This document shows positions 23,174 through 34,854 of a stretch of 64,000 bases of DNA, in pieces; the stretch's first letter is position 1, and every line of letters starts with the position of its first letter. The DNA is from Sorghum bicolor (lineage: Eukaryota; Streptophyta; Magnoliopsida; Poales; Poaceae). The translations under genes and the position numbers were made by a program. The notes beneath the pieces were generated by a model. The model saw nothing but the letters and a program-made list of their open reading frames with translations, did no database searches and had not been told where the DNA came from. Where the stretch lies: the NCBI RefSeq assembly GCF_000003195.3, contig NC_012872.2, forward strand, positions 21,869,915 to 21,933,914, read 5' to 3'.

Positions 23174-23549
23174 TAAAAAAATAATATATATATATATCTT
23201 TGAATATGATAAAAATCCCAAAAAATATTGCCATGCATGCCATCTTTCTCTTGGAAATGATGAATAGTTGCTCTGTTAATATTACTCTAGTATCTAGCAC
23301 TCAACTTAGTATTTTTCTAAGTATGGATCACTTGGCTCACATAAGAACACCATGAACCTGATTTCTTTCTGTTGGTTGCAAGTGCTAAAACTACGTCTAA
23401 ATTGTTGTGAGATTTGAGACAGTAAGACAAGAGCTGCTATATTTTTATTCTAAGCTTGCATGATTATCGGAGAATTTATTTGGAAAATATCTAAAAACAA
23501 CGGTTCCTCAATGATTATAAAATTCCTACCAAGGCCAAATATTTATGCT

Positions 23550-23644
<95 letters not shown>

Positions 23645-24530
23645 CATATATATATATATACATATACATATACATATACATACTTTAGCCATAGCTGCTT
23701 GTTATTGTTGGGTTGTGTCAAGGATTGAACTTAACTTAGATTGGAGTCATATGTTTAGACTGAGACACACTTTGCACCCACCAAATAAAGCCAATTCTTG
23801 AACTAAGGATTGTGCGCAACATGGACCCTTCCATCCACCAAAAAAAGCTTTTTCAAATTGATCTTTCTCTCAGTATCCTTTTTAGAGAGACATGGCCAAA
23901 AAAAGGGGGCGCACCCTTGTCAAATGTCCCCAAATGTTTTGTAGAAGGAAAAGTTGGCAGCCATGTCACAAAATATTATTTTCTAAGAGAGAAAGATCAT
24001 GCCATAAAAGGAGTATAGTTTTGTGATAGGATCCATTCCACACACTTGCACGTCTTAGTCTAGCATACGCCTTTGATCTTAACTTAGTTTGGTTTTTGAT
24101 TTATCCCCATACAAGAAGCAAGTATGCCCACCTTCCACACCTATTGAAACTCCACATATGGCCTTAGCTATAGGTTGTGAGAAAAGCAATGCCTTTGGTA
24201 AGTTACATTATCCACTTGAGAGATTGAGAGAAATCAATTGAGGAACCTAGTTTTCTTTGTGAAAAATTTGAAAAACCTCCGGTATGAAACTTGCTAAGAA
24301 TAAGAAAGTGGTGCTCTATATATAACTGTTCTGTCTCTCAACTGCCCAAGACAAAGGAAAAGCCAAAAGCCCCACGAAGAACTAAGGTAAATGGGTGAGT
24401 CTTTTCACGGCTAAGATTTCCATACTTATGAGAAATAATTTATTGCATACAAGGTACTCTTGAAATGTTGACACTGAGACTAAGTTTAATTATTTGCTCA
24501 GGACGAGCAAAGGTTAAGCTTGGGAGATCT
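23174..24530 (+). other. 3' non-coding region of element A after B
   Basis: Continues element A from 13950 after the CATGC duplication. No coding frame beyond those created by a TA microsatellite. Ends in TTGCTCAGGACGAGCAA (24494-24510), a hairpin, and the purine tract AAGCTTGGGAGATCT (24516-24530). Confidence 0.7.
23552..23687. repeat. TA / CATA microsatellite
   Basis: About 135 bases of alternating AT interrupted by ACATAT units. Element B lacks it at the homologous place, so it expanded within A. The frames it creates (strings of Tyr-Ile or Val-Tyr) are not genes. Confidence 0.95.
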
Positions 24531-26349
24531 TGTGGACAGTGGATAAGCTATAAAATCCACACATGAAAACACCATCAACAGGCCAGAAATAGTGGAAGAA
24601 TAGCATAGCATAGGCATCTTTTATCATTAAGAGGTTCCACTTGTGCTCTAAGTATTTGGATGCAGGTACACTTACATTTGAGGGAAAATAAACTCCTGGA
24701 CCCACCAAGTCCTGGTCGATCGACCTACAGTTGGGGTGGTCTAGGTGCTGGCTCAATTCCAGGATCCTAAGGCAACACATTCAAGTCCATCTCGACCCTC
24801 AGATCACACTTGTGTTTCTGTTGCAGGGTGAAAGATGGAGGTACAAGGATCCATGGACCCACAAGAAGAACCAGACCAAAGATGAACACAAGACACACTC
24901 CATGACAAATGGGGAAAGCAATGGAGCAAGGCTGGTGAGCCCACCTCACCAAATCTAGGTTGGCCGACTAGCCTTTGGTGGGTCCCACCTGCCAGCTCCA
25001 CTCCACCGACCTCCAGGACCTTCTAGAAGGCTCAAGGTCGCCCCACCTCACAAAATATCAGGTCGACCGACCTATGATGTGGGGCCACCTAAAGTCGGTT
25101 ACACTCCACCGACTTTGGCAACATGTGCAGATGATCTTGGATGTCCATCTAAGGCAGTTCCAATGACGGTTTATCCAAGGGTGGAAACGGGAAGCACACG
25201 GATCACTAACGTGGCACCCCCTCTACTCCCCCTATAAATAGAGGCTACATCCACGCTCTCTAAAGGGAAGGTGTGTTCCAATTTAGCTATAGCTTTCCAG
25301 TTGTAAGTGTGAGTGTTAGTTTAGTGTGGTAGTGAGAGTTGAGTCCAGCGAAGCTCGGAGTCTCCAGAGTTGTCTTCTCGAGAGTCTGGTATTCCTCTTT
25401 ACCTTTTCTCTTGTAAGACTTTGAGTATTTAATATATTTACTTTTCCTTTACTTTTCTTAGTATTTACTTTCAGTATTTACTTAGTGCAATGTTCTATTG
25501 TAGTGTCCTAGTCTGTCTTATAGTAGTTATATACTAGCTAAGTTAGTCTTAAGTGCTTGGGTTGTTTTCTCTGCTGGTAACATGGTGCTTGCACTAGTTC
25601 GTATACTTAGTCTGAGTAGTAGGAGTTAGAATAAGCATGGTTCTTAGACTGAAGCCTGCCCTTGAATGCCACCATATCAAACGTGATAGCGGGCGGCAGC
25701 AAAGCGTGACAGACCTGTGTTTCCCAGTAGGTTCTATTCACGTCGGGTACGGTCTGTAGGCGCCCATAAGAAACGAGTCCGCTTGGATAGGAGTTTCATC
25801 CTCCTATTGCAGTCGACTTCCAACAAACAAGCAGTTAAGTTTAGCGACGTTAGTGTGTGTCCGCTACTAGATTAGATTGGTTCGGAGGAGTAAAGTTAGA
25901 GTCATAGGAGTCTTTTCTCACTCGTTGTCCTCCCACCTAGCTACACTACACTAGTTATCTTAGAGTTATCCAGAACCACATCAACCTTCCTCTACGTCTT
26001 CGTTACCTCACTACCTTATGATCCTATCTAGGATAGGATTTCTCTTCCTTGCTCTCTCCTCTAGCACGCTTTCCCTTGGACGAACTATAAATCACGACAC
26101 CGCGGATACTCACCACGGTCGAAGTGCTACATTGGTATCTGTGCGCTTGCAGAGTTACCCCTAGTACATTTTGCATCATCGCTAGAGCTTAGTGTTGCTT
26201 AACATTTCTAGAGTCGTTGCTCAGGGTATCCTGACTACCTATCCTAGTAACAGCTCAGGCTTGCATTTAAGCAGTGTTGGTTAGGCGCCACCATTTCTAG
26301 ATACTTGTCACATCTTACTCTAGCCGGTGTGCGTTAAGATTTGCCAACA
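24531..26349 (+). repeat. 3' LTR of element A
   Basis: Starts TGTGGACAGTGG and ends GATTTGCCAACA, 1819 bp. Variant palindromes GGTCGATCGACC (24714-24725) and AGGTCGACCGACCT (25060-25073) precede the TATA box in CTCCCCCTATAAATA (25226-25240). Followed by ATCTT (26350-26354), the presumed target duplication whose left partner is out of view. Confidence 0.88.
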
Positions 26350-26574
26350 ATCTTGAGCAACATCCTTGATGGTGATTGTGCTTCCAATCTGCAAGAAATC
26401 TAGTAGATGTGCACTTGCATCTTCATGAACCTTTCCACTGAATTGACAAGTTTGCGCCATGTGGATGAGACTAGGCTTGAGCTCAAACTCAAGATTCTCA
26501 GTTTCAAGTGTTTGACCAGTGTGGATATTCTCGATGCGTGGAGCGGAGAATTCGAATAGAGTCTTGTCAGCCAT
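26350..26574 (-). pseudogene. N-terminal gag fragment of element C
   Basis: Starts at 26574 and reads leftwards: FEFSAPRIENI, FELKPSLIHMAQ, KVHEDASAHLLDFLQI, matching the same positions of Gag in elements B and I. The rest is cut off by the insertion of A at 26349/26350. It shows that C is on the minus strand and was in place before A. Confidence 0.8.
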
Positions 26575-26801
26575 GGCTTCAGGAACGCGTGTAACTTCTT
26601 CTTGATTGATTTGAATTGATGAAGAGTTGAATAAATTGCGAAATCAATCCTTCAAATACCCTGTATAAATAGACAAAGAGAAAACAAAGGTAAGCCTACC
26701 AAAACAAAGGTGCCTTGTTATGATTTTCTCAATTAGTATCTATTTGACAATTTTTCTCTAGATAGCCTATGCTCCTCCCTCGCAACGGCACCAGAAATGC
26801 T
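26575..26801 (-). other. leader and primer site of element C
   Basis: Non-coding leader between LTR and gag. On the minus strand a tRNA-Asp-like primer site with a few mismatches (TGGTGCCGTTGCGAGGGA, 26776-26793) lies eight bases from the LTR end. Confidence 0.65.
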
Positions 26802-26944
26802 TGTTGGTACTTTTAACGTCACCTTAGATACTAGGTTGTCATCCTGAGCAGCAACGCTAAAAACACATGGAGGTGGTACTGGATAACTGAACTCTTGAAG
26901 TAATGATATATACTAAAGAAGGTAATCCGCAAGCGCACAAATCA
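26802..26944 (-). repeat. LTR fragment of element C
   Basis: TGTTGGTACTTTTAACGTCA at the left matches the first bases of solo LTR E (29580). After about 143 bases the similarity stops abruptly inside a copia-derived frame. No target duplication is seen, so this is a deletion or rearrangement junction; the exact base is uncertain by a few. Confidence 0.7.
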
Positions 26945-27600
26945 TCAATATGAAGATGAATGGAATCTCCAAACTTAGGATCAATGGTGTACCTAATCAA
27001 ATTGTTCAGCACATACAAGTAGGGCTTCAGGTGGGTGGTCTTAAAATCCGAATGCACACTAGGCTTGTAAATTTCTGTAGTAGCAAGATCATCCTCAGAA
27101 ATCCCTTCGGTGAAGAGATGTGATAGGAATGGGGCATCACGATCCACACGATCAAATCCAAGCAAGTGAGAGAAAGTGATGAAGTCAAGGCGATAGTGAA
27201 CACCTTGCGTCATCCAATGTAGAACATGACATGCTTGGTCCACCCATAGAGTTGCCCAAAACTGATAGAGAATCTCCTCATTCCAATCCATCTGAAAAGT
27301 CATAAGAGGAAGTATGCGCCACTCTTCCAACTTGGCAATCAAGGCTGTGACCTTAGGATGATCAAATTCTTGCAGTGACTTCAGTACCACATACTTGTAC
27401 TGAAAGACCTGACCATTCTTGGTAGTCTTGCTAGCCTCATAGAGAACAGAGGAGTAGAAATCATTGTGAATTGTGACCAAAAATGCTCCTTGACGCCCTC
27501 AAACTTGACAAACTTGAATGGATTCTCAGTGCGCTGATTCCTCAAGTCAACAAGGTGCTTCTTGTAATAAAAGCTAAGACAAGGCGTAGTGCCAGATGGA
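26945..27600 (-). pseudogene. ORF downstream of copia pol (element D), truncated
   Basis: Reads from about 27600 to 26945 with a frameshift near 27480. The main frame (27480 leftwards) contains FYSSVLYEASKTT, WNEEILYQFWATLW and WMTQGVHYRLDFITFSHLLGF. The pattern (E/Q)F(L/W).TL ... F...LGF resembles the ORFs of gypsy elements A and B and the loosely defined 'putative plant transposon protein' families. Position after pol fits the extra ORF of SIRE-type copia elements. The end is lost at the junction with the C LTR. Confidence 0.55.
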
Positions 27601-28980
27601 ACTGAGGCCTCTTCATATGTGCATTGAATTGCAGATGCCAGGGAAGGGACCGACGAGCACCAACCTCACTGATGTGAAGAGGCGATCAACGAAAAACATT
27701 GGGGTCAATGGCACACCCTTCCTCTTGAACAGCATCAGGCGTAGCTTCATGGCGAACATGCTCACCATGGGAGAGGGGCGGGCATGGGATACTAACGTTA
27801 TGGAGAGGGGTAGGGATGCCCTCGTCACCATTAGTAGCACCAGCGGCACCCCGACCATAGGAAGAAGTTCCACAACCACACACAACCCAGGCCACAGACC
27901 CACTGCCACTGCCACCAGCACCATCGGGTCTAGGATGAGCATCCCGAGGTGGATTCTTGGCTTCCAAACATCACAAACCATGCTGCAACACCACAAAGAG
28001 GGGCAGCACAAGGTTACACAGAGTCTTCATAGAATGCAGCAAGAGATCGATCAAGGCGAGTGGAGGAATTCCCCTGCTCACGGTGGCCGGTACCACTGGC
28101 CTAAGATCCGGTACCACCGGTAGCACCAAGGGGTACAGGAATCACCACCAAACAACTAAACCGACCATGAGAATTGCACACAAGGCATTCTAGAGGCAAG
28201 AAGGCATAAAAGGAAGTGGGCATATGTGAGGAAATAGCCTAGAACAAGGTATATTGATAGATTGGGCCAGAACAAAGGATACCTTGTGTCATAGAGAGAT
28301 GAGGCCAATTCTAAGCGACTCCAAAGGTCACGGAGTCCACCAACACTCTCCACACGTCCTCCATGGCTAGGGCCAGGTCCCCCTCGAAGATTGGGCAAAG
28401 TGGCTAGAGGAGATGAGAGATCAGGGTGAGAGAAGCGGAGAAACTGCCGCCACCGCCACCGGGTGAAGTGGAAAGAAGGGGTTGGGTCGGGTGGGGAAGA
28501 GATTAGCGAGTAAATTACCGCGGGTGGCTTAAATATCATAGTAGATAGAACTGCTGGTACTACCACCTATGAAAGCTGGTACCACCAGTGGACCAGAACT
28601 AGTGTGCGCGGAATGCTACGACAATTTGAACTGTCGGTACCACCGGGGCTCAGCCGGTACTACCGGGCCAAGTGGCCGGTACCACCGACAGGTCAAAAAC
28701 CAGCACAAAATAGGGTTTTGTGGTGAGCCAATATAGAAAACTAGAACCAAGTCAAGACATGACTAGTTTTTAACAAATCATCACAAAACTATGGCCATGC
28801 TTGAGATGTGAAAATAGATTTTGAAATAACACTCAACTCTTCACAAGAATTTTATCCTCTCTAAGGCAAACAAGTGAGTAGAAGACCTCAAGTCATGTTA
28901 CAGGAATCAACGATATTTAGTTCATGCCTCAAAGCACAAAACCTTGACTCATCTACAGGTTTGGTGAAGATATCGGCTAA
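27601..28980 (-). other. element D spacer with GGTACCACC motif cluster
   Basis: No convincing gene; open frames on both strands are low-complexity. Between 28080 and 28700 at least seven copies of GGTACCACCGG or close variants (GGTACTACCGG, GGTACCACCAG) occur, most densely at 28550-28690, upstream (in minus-strand terms) of the downstream ORF. A CTTAAATATC stretch near 28530 is at best a weak TATA candidate. Confidence 0.6.
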
Positions 28981-29574
28981 CTAAAATTTGGTTCTCACAT
29001 GTTGAACAGTGATATCTCCTTTGGATTGGTAGTCTCTTAGGAAATGATGGCGGATGTCTATGTGCTTTGTTCTAGAGTGGTTTACAGGGTTGTCGGCTAG
29101 CTTGATTGCTCCCTCATTGTCACACAAGAGGGGAATGTTGCTTTGCTCACAACCAAAGTCTCTCAAAGTTTGCTTCATCCAAATTATTTGGGCACAGCAA
29201 GCACCGGCCACCACATACTCGGCCTCAGCCATGGAAAGGGTAATGGAGTTTTGTTTCTTAGAACTCCAAGACACTAAAGACCTACCAAGAAATTGGCAAG
29301 TCCCAGACGTACTCTTTTGCTCTACCCTGCAACCGGTGTAATCTGAATCGAAATAGCCAAGTAGAGTGAAAGTGGAGCACTTTGGGTACTATAAGTCAAG
29401 ATTAGGAGTGAATACAAGATACCAAAAAATTCTCTTAACTGCCTTGAGGTGAAATTCTTTTAGATTAGTTTAAAATCTTATACACATGCACACACTAAGC
29501 ATAATATCAGGCCTAGATGCACAAAGGTAAAGCAAAGATCCAATCATGGAACGATATACCTTTAGATCTACAGC
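28981..29574 (-). pseudogene. copia pol, C-terminal part with RNase H (element D)
   Basis: Minus-strand Ty1/copia polyprotein end. RNase H signature at the right of 28981-29274 (SWSSKKQNSITLSMAEAEYV, then LLCDNEGAIKLADNP and RTKHIDIRHHFLRD). Upstream, 29275-29574 encodes MIGSLLYLCASRPDIM with two in-frame stops. The pol frame was split by solo LTR E and resumes at 49755. The sequence style fits the SIRE/Maximus lineage. Confidence 0.85.
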
Positions 29575-29791
29575 CTTGCTGTTGGTACTTTTAACGTCAC
29601 CTTAGATACTAGGTTGTCATCCCCAGCAACAACTCTAAAAGCACATGGAGGTGGTATTGGATAACTAAACTCTTGAAATAATGACATATACTATAGAAGG
29701 TAATCCACAAGAACACACATCAAATACCATTGCAGCACTTCACCAGGAGTATTCCAGGTATCGTATTTATATTTTAGCTTAGGAAGGAGCT

Positions 29792-31539
29792 TGTTGGCAT
29801 TTCTTAGCGTCGCTACTAAAAACAGACCATAGATCCATCCTTAGCAATGGCACCAGAAATGTTGGGTGTTGGCATACCGTAACTATCGCTACATCAAAGA
29901 GATAACCCAAGGTAACTCGAGGGCGCCGGCCTTAGCAGTGCAGTCTGGTAACAATAATTAGGAATGCCGGATTGGCCTTCCTAACCATCCTTACTTGCGA
30001 TATGCAAAGCTATGGCACTACGCTTGAAAGTGCACAAGGATTACAGTCTTAAGTAACGATACTTATGTACGCCAATCGATAGTTCATGAATGAAGAAGTA
30101 TTATAACTGCAAGCGGACATAACTATCATTGTAGCATTTCAACCCGTGAGTATTCAAGGGTGTCGAATTTATAATTCTCGTAGGAAGGCAAAGGGATCAA
30201 ACAGGGTGTAAACATGATTACTTATTGAATGCTGGGTAGACATAGAGTAAATAGGAAAAAATATGATATTCAAGATAGTGGACACACATTGGATCAACCT
30301 CAAGGATAAAATAGAAGAGAAATAATAAATAAAGAATAAAGAAATAAATCTACTTGAGCAGGCATGGGTCACATATAACTATGCATAGAACTGTTAGCGA
30401 ATCATCTAATTAGCAATAAATAGAGTTAGAACTAAGTCTGAGATGAGGGGAGATCCCCGCAGCTGGATACCTAGCCGATAGAGACTTTACAGAACTCTTA
30501 TCGGAATACCTGATCATGGGGGAATGTAAGGATGATAGAGCTATCACTACCCTACCACCTACCCCTCTACCCGAAAGATACCCGCACATCCACGGATTCC
30601 CGCATACCTGAACACCATGTTCACGTAATTGGAAACAATTCCTAACCCCCGCGGGCCCCACCCCTTTGGAGTGATAGGCTAGGCTAAGAGCAACCATCAT
30701 AGCATAGTGAACCATCATCCCATTCCTAATTCTAGTCCTAATCATACTAATCTAATGAACAATGAAGAAGAATGATGAACATATCAAGAACATAGCACAA
30801 GAACTAAGAACTAGTTCATATACTATGAACATGATAAGAACACAACCATACTCTAGTTCATATGCATAATCATATAAATATGAATAGAACTTGCTCATGG
30901 AAGAAGATTGAATATTATTCATACCAAGAAGATCCTTTCTTCCAAGGAGACAAGCTCTCCTTGCTAGATCTTGCCTTGCTCTACTACTAATCTAGACTAA
31001 AGATACAAGTGAGAGGTGTGAGGTAAATTGACTCCAAATGATGTGTGTGTTGAAAAGGGGGGAATGCCTCTCTTTTTATAATGGAACTAGGACGGTTCGT
31101 CTCATCTAAATTTGGTAGTAGGGGAAACCGTCCTATGCATGGTGGCATGCAACCGCCTAAGAAAGATGGGCCCGGTTTGCCGCCTCCAGGGGTGCCCCCG
31201 CACCCTAGGTGGATCCCCCTGGCCACCGCCTTCACGTGGTCGGTTTGGCTCTAGGCCTGGATCTCTCCCATGGTTACGATCAGGCCCAGTTTTGCGTTGT
31301 TCGGGACTTTCTCTATTTTCTTGGTTTGCGCATTTCTGAATACGTCTTTTGGTACTTTGTGCTTTCTTCGTGGTATGGCACATTTCCACTTGTTACACTA
31401 TAATTCCTGCAAAATATAATCACTATGGTACAAGTGGAACTTGTTAGTAATAAAATGCATGTGTGTATATAATATGATTGCTTCTTCTCCTTTTGGATCA
31501 AGTTGGCAGTTTATGATTGGTCTATAATGACTGCCAATA
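29792..31539 (-). mobile_element. solo LTR H
   Basis: Begins TGTTGGCATTTC and ends GACTGCCAATA (the final TA probably a mutated CA), flanked by GAGCT (29787-29791, 31540-31544). About 1748 bp, minus orientation: a TATA box lies at about 31075-31082 on the minus strand, and the shared segment of these LTR families (CATTTCAACCCGTGAGTATTC) is near 30135. A primer-site-like TGGTGCCATTGC on the minus strand (about 29842-29860) is inside the LTR. No genes seen. Confidence 0.75.
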
Positions 31540-31624
31540 GAGCTAAGGAGTAGGCTCAAAGATAGAGTTGTCAAATATGATTACTAATGAGCAAATCAAT
31601 CACACAGTCACTTGCTAAGGTAGG

Positions 31625-32836
31625 TGTTGATATTTGGTAATGCAATAAGGAATTGATCCGCAAGCGCACGGATATCGGTGAGCACTTCACCCGGGATGTT
31701 ATCTAGAGTATCGTATTTATATTTTTACCACTAGGAGAAAGAGTGCATCTGACTAACCCATTCTATTACTACTAACCTTTAGGCTACAAAGAATGTGACT
31801 CGATGTGAGTGATGTATAGAGAAGACTGCAACCGTAATCTCGTTCTAACCTTGGTAAGGATGATCTACTGTTCTGTTGGGGAGGCTCACGGAATCTAGAC
31901 ACCACAAAGGATGTTCGACGCGCACCTATAAACCCTATCGATCCTACTAACGGGATATGGGCTGCAAAGGTAACTCGGAAATGTCACGTTCCTCGCTACT
32001 ACCACGATCTAGCTAGTCAAGGGATATCTATGAGTATCCTAGCCCAAACACCACGTTTACACTAGAGATGATTACTCTAAACTCTACGCGAAGAGATCAA
32101 AGTAAACTCAAAAACCAAAGAACAATAAAACGAGAACTTACTAGAATTTAGAAGTCGAAATACTGAAGAATCCTAGGAGCAAGCCTCGGGTTAGAAGACT
32201 TGATCCCGCAGGTACAACCTCAGAGTAGACACCGACAGGTCGGGCTTCCTCCGATCTACAGCACTCTATCTCTCTCAATCTAGTAGAACTTGTCTACTCT
32301 CACATTAGATGCTAAGCCCTAAGTCTATGTAGAGGAAAGGTTATCCTTCGAGGGCACCTCTCAACTCTATGATGAACTTGTTCTCCTCCAGGGGCCAGGG
32401 GGTTTGCTTATATAGTCCCATCAGGTGAACGTGGATTGTCGGATCAAACCAACATTGATTTAACAGTTATCCTTGATCCTTTACGTCGGTGGAGCATGAT
32501 CCGCGAAGTTGAACACGATTGGCCGAAACCCCAGGGCGGGCGCCCTAGGGGGGAGGGCGGGCGCCCTGCCCCCAGGCCCGATCGCCTTCCCGTTCGTTCT
32601 CGTGGCTCCTGGAGTCTTCTAGATGGTAGAAAATTGCGCGGCACATTAATAACTCTATGTAAACCCGACATGTGGGCCTTTCTTCCGTATTTCCTGATAA
32701 CCCCCTGCAGAAACAGATAAACAACAAAACTCATGGAATTCTATCAGATCAAACCCTAATTCTAGGTGTTGTTTGTATATTAGTCCTTTCCCTTGTTTAT
32801 TTGATAATTAAAATTGATACTTAAGAACCATCAACA
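31625..32836 (-). repeat. 3' LTR of element F
   Basis: TGTTGATATTTGG to CCATCAACA, 1212 bp. Two AGGGCGGGCGCCCT motifs (32533-32546, 32554-32567) lie upstream (minus strand) of the TATA box CTATATAAGC (32407-32416). Confidence 0.9.
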
Positions 32837-34136
32837 AACACCCCCATACTTAGGCTTTTACTCGTCCTCGAGAAAAGGATGGTTAAGAAAAATATCTGTG
32901 GTTAAAGCACTGTAAAACATTTTCTTCATACCTGCAGGGTGTTGTAAAAATCCACTATGTACTGTAGTTAGGGAAATATATGGTCAAGAGTAGAGGTCCT
33001 TTCTTCTCAATCCTGTTACTTGGAGTTTTTATAAATATTTTTGAAAAGAAATTAAGCATACCTTTATCCTCATAGGTTCTCAGGTCACTCATTATCTTTT
33101 ATATATCTCACTGAGGCTGTTTTAATTTGCATAAATTCTTGAGCATACTTACCTTGTATTTATTGCCTGATCAAAACCGGATCCTAGGAGAAGAATGCTA
33201 TACTCTTAGATCAAAGACTTTGAAAATTAAAAACTTGTCAACTCTTACTGGCATATTGGTTATTAAAAGGACCATGGGCTATCATTTTCTTCTCTCTCTC
33301 TTTTTTTTAAGTGGATACCGAGGTATCCCTAATTCTACTACAGGACACTTGTCCATTTTTTTCTACGAGGTTGTCGAGCACTTGCTCCTTTTTATTTCCT
33401 CGAAATATTCATATTTTTGCATAGCCCATGCCTCTAATGCAATAATACTTCGGAAGAGTGAATCTTTTTGAGTAAATGTCTTGATCTTAGGAGCATGATA
33501 AATCTCTCAACAAGGGTCTGACTTGTTTTGAGCAAACTCAATACAGAGCAGATAGCTTTTCTAATCATCATAATTCATATTTTCAGGTTTATCAGGCATA
33601 TAAAACACCGAGGATGGTAGCTAGAATTTTTAAAGATTTGAAATAAATTCTCCAAGCAACATTGATATCAAGAATAAGGTACTCATACTCTACCATCTTA
33701 CATTCCACAGTGACTTAAGTAACACAGGGTTTTAAATGATTTTATAATAATTGCAAGTTTTCAGAAATATCACAGAGTGAGATTAATCATGATCAGAAAC
33801 ATTTTAATCTTGTTAATTTATCATGTCGGAGACAATATTCTACATGAACCAAGATATATGTGTATGTGTAAAGTGTGCAGAGTATGTACCTAAATCGTGG
33901 AGTGGTGTAGTCGAAGTGTGTTTGGCATGTCGAGGGATCTCCCCCATACTTGTTTTCTGCTTTCTTGTATAAAAATAAAGTAGAGACACACGAGACATAA
34001 TAATAATAATAATCTTTATTAATCTTGAGAAATTTATTACAAATGACTAGTAATGGACTGAAGCTAATAATAGATCTAAACAGAATTTAAAGATAAATAA
34101 CTAAGATGCATTGCCTCAAGATCTAATCTAGATAAC
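32837..34136 (-). other. 3' non-coding region of element F
   Basis: No gene. On the minus strand it ends in a hairpin-forming TTTTCTCGAGGACGAGTAAAA-like block (32856-32876) and then the purine tract complementary to 32837-32850. The rest is AT-rich and shares the general style of 20245-21594 in element B. Confidence 0.7.
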
Positions 34137-34766
34137 TTAGCGGCGCTCTGACTCCCTGATCTTCTTATTGGCACTAGCAAGATCATGCCTAAGACCTAGT
34201 ATAACGGTGTTCTGGTTAGAGAGCTGCCTAGTGATAGAGTGAACCGAGGACTGGAGCTCTATGATGACCCTGTCTAGCCTACGAACATCCTCATCAATAT
34301 CTACCATAGTCTTGCGACGGTTAGGAGGTGTCTCGAGAGCGTTGAGAGCGTGCTTCGGAGCTGCCTTTGGAGGGATGAAACGGACTTTGGCTGCTCTAAT
34401 CCCCTCAAAGTAAGGCCTCTCTTCCTCCGTAGTGTAGCGGATGCTGCTGATCTCGCCGCTCCGGTTGGTCTTAACTCCAACGACCCTCTCATTGGGTCTG
34501 GGTGGCAGGATCCTTCTGCCGGCTAGCACCTTGACGGTGGCCTCCTTCTTGGCTGATGGTCCTTTAAGAAGTAGGGGCTGTGGCGGTGCGGTGAGAACTG
34601 GTTGAGCATGGTAGGATTGGGCGGTGCTGTGCTGGCATAATGGCAAGGCTTCTAGCTGTCGCTCTGTGTTGGCCGGGACGAGAGCGTGGGCGTCAGGGTC
34701 TTCCTTGTTCTTCTTGTTGAGGTCGTAGGGGATGACTTCCCAATCATCGTGGAACTCTTCGGCCAT
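34137..34766 (-). CDS. intact ORF of unknown function downstream of pol (element F)
   Basis: 209 residues, uninterrupted. N-terminus acidic (MAEEFHDDWEVIPYDLN), a Pro/Ala-rich middle, then a basic segment (AKKEATVKVLAGRRILPPRP). The last 60 residues (VDIDEDVRRLDRVIIELQS to IRESERR) look like a coiled coil. I recognise no family; it shares only position and C-terminal helical character with the ORFs of A and B. It has its own TATA box about 90 bases upstream (34855-34866) and two GC palindromes further up. It is open while gag and pol of the same element are broken. Confidence 0.6.
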   Translation of the reverse strand: MAEEFHDDWEVIPYDLNKKNKEDPDAHALVPANTERQLEALPLCQHSTAQSYHAQPVLTAPPQPLLLKGPSAKKEATVKVLAGRRILPPRPNERVVGVKTNRSGEISSIRYTTEEERPYFEGIRAAKVRFIPPKAAPKHALNALETPPNRRKTMVDIDEDVRRLDRVIIELQSSVHSITRQLSNQNTVILGLRHDLASANKKIRESERR

Positions 34767-34854
34767 TGGAGTAGCGAGGGACTAAGCAAGCTCTAATTGA
34801 AGAAGGAGAGAAGGCTTGTATGAATTGGTGTTTGAAAACAGACGTCAGGGGTCT

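Larger units (their letters stand above)
12240..26349 (+). mobile_element. gypsy element A (Athila-like), 5' part off-window, split by hAT and B
   Basis: Visible parts are an ORF (12370-13848), the region after it (13849-13950), its continuation after B (23174-24530) and a complete 3' LTR (24531-26349). Segments 23174-24530 and 20250-21590 of element B are recognisably homologous (shared phrases such as AAGTATGGATCACTT), which proves A and B are sister families and that B split A. The right end is followed by ATCTT inside the gag of element C. The left end and any pol genes lie beyond the hAT, outside the window. Confidence 0.75.

Noticed and set aside
23460..23801. Open frame with long Tyr-Ile runs
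   Set aside because: Produced by the TA/CATA microsatellite.
27596..28123. Plus-strand open frame of 175 codons
   Set aside because: Antisense to the copia spacer; no domain; composition typical of the motif-rich region.
28156..28566. Minus-strand frame of 136 codons in element D
   Set aside because: Low complexity, spans the motif cluster, and no family resemblance.
29840..29863. True primer-binding site of a separate element
   Set aside because: It lies inside solo LTR H, whose ends and GAGCT duplication are defined; it matches the LTR-internal primer-like copy seen in B and I.
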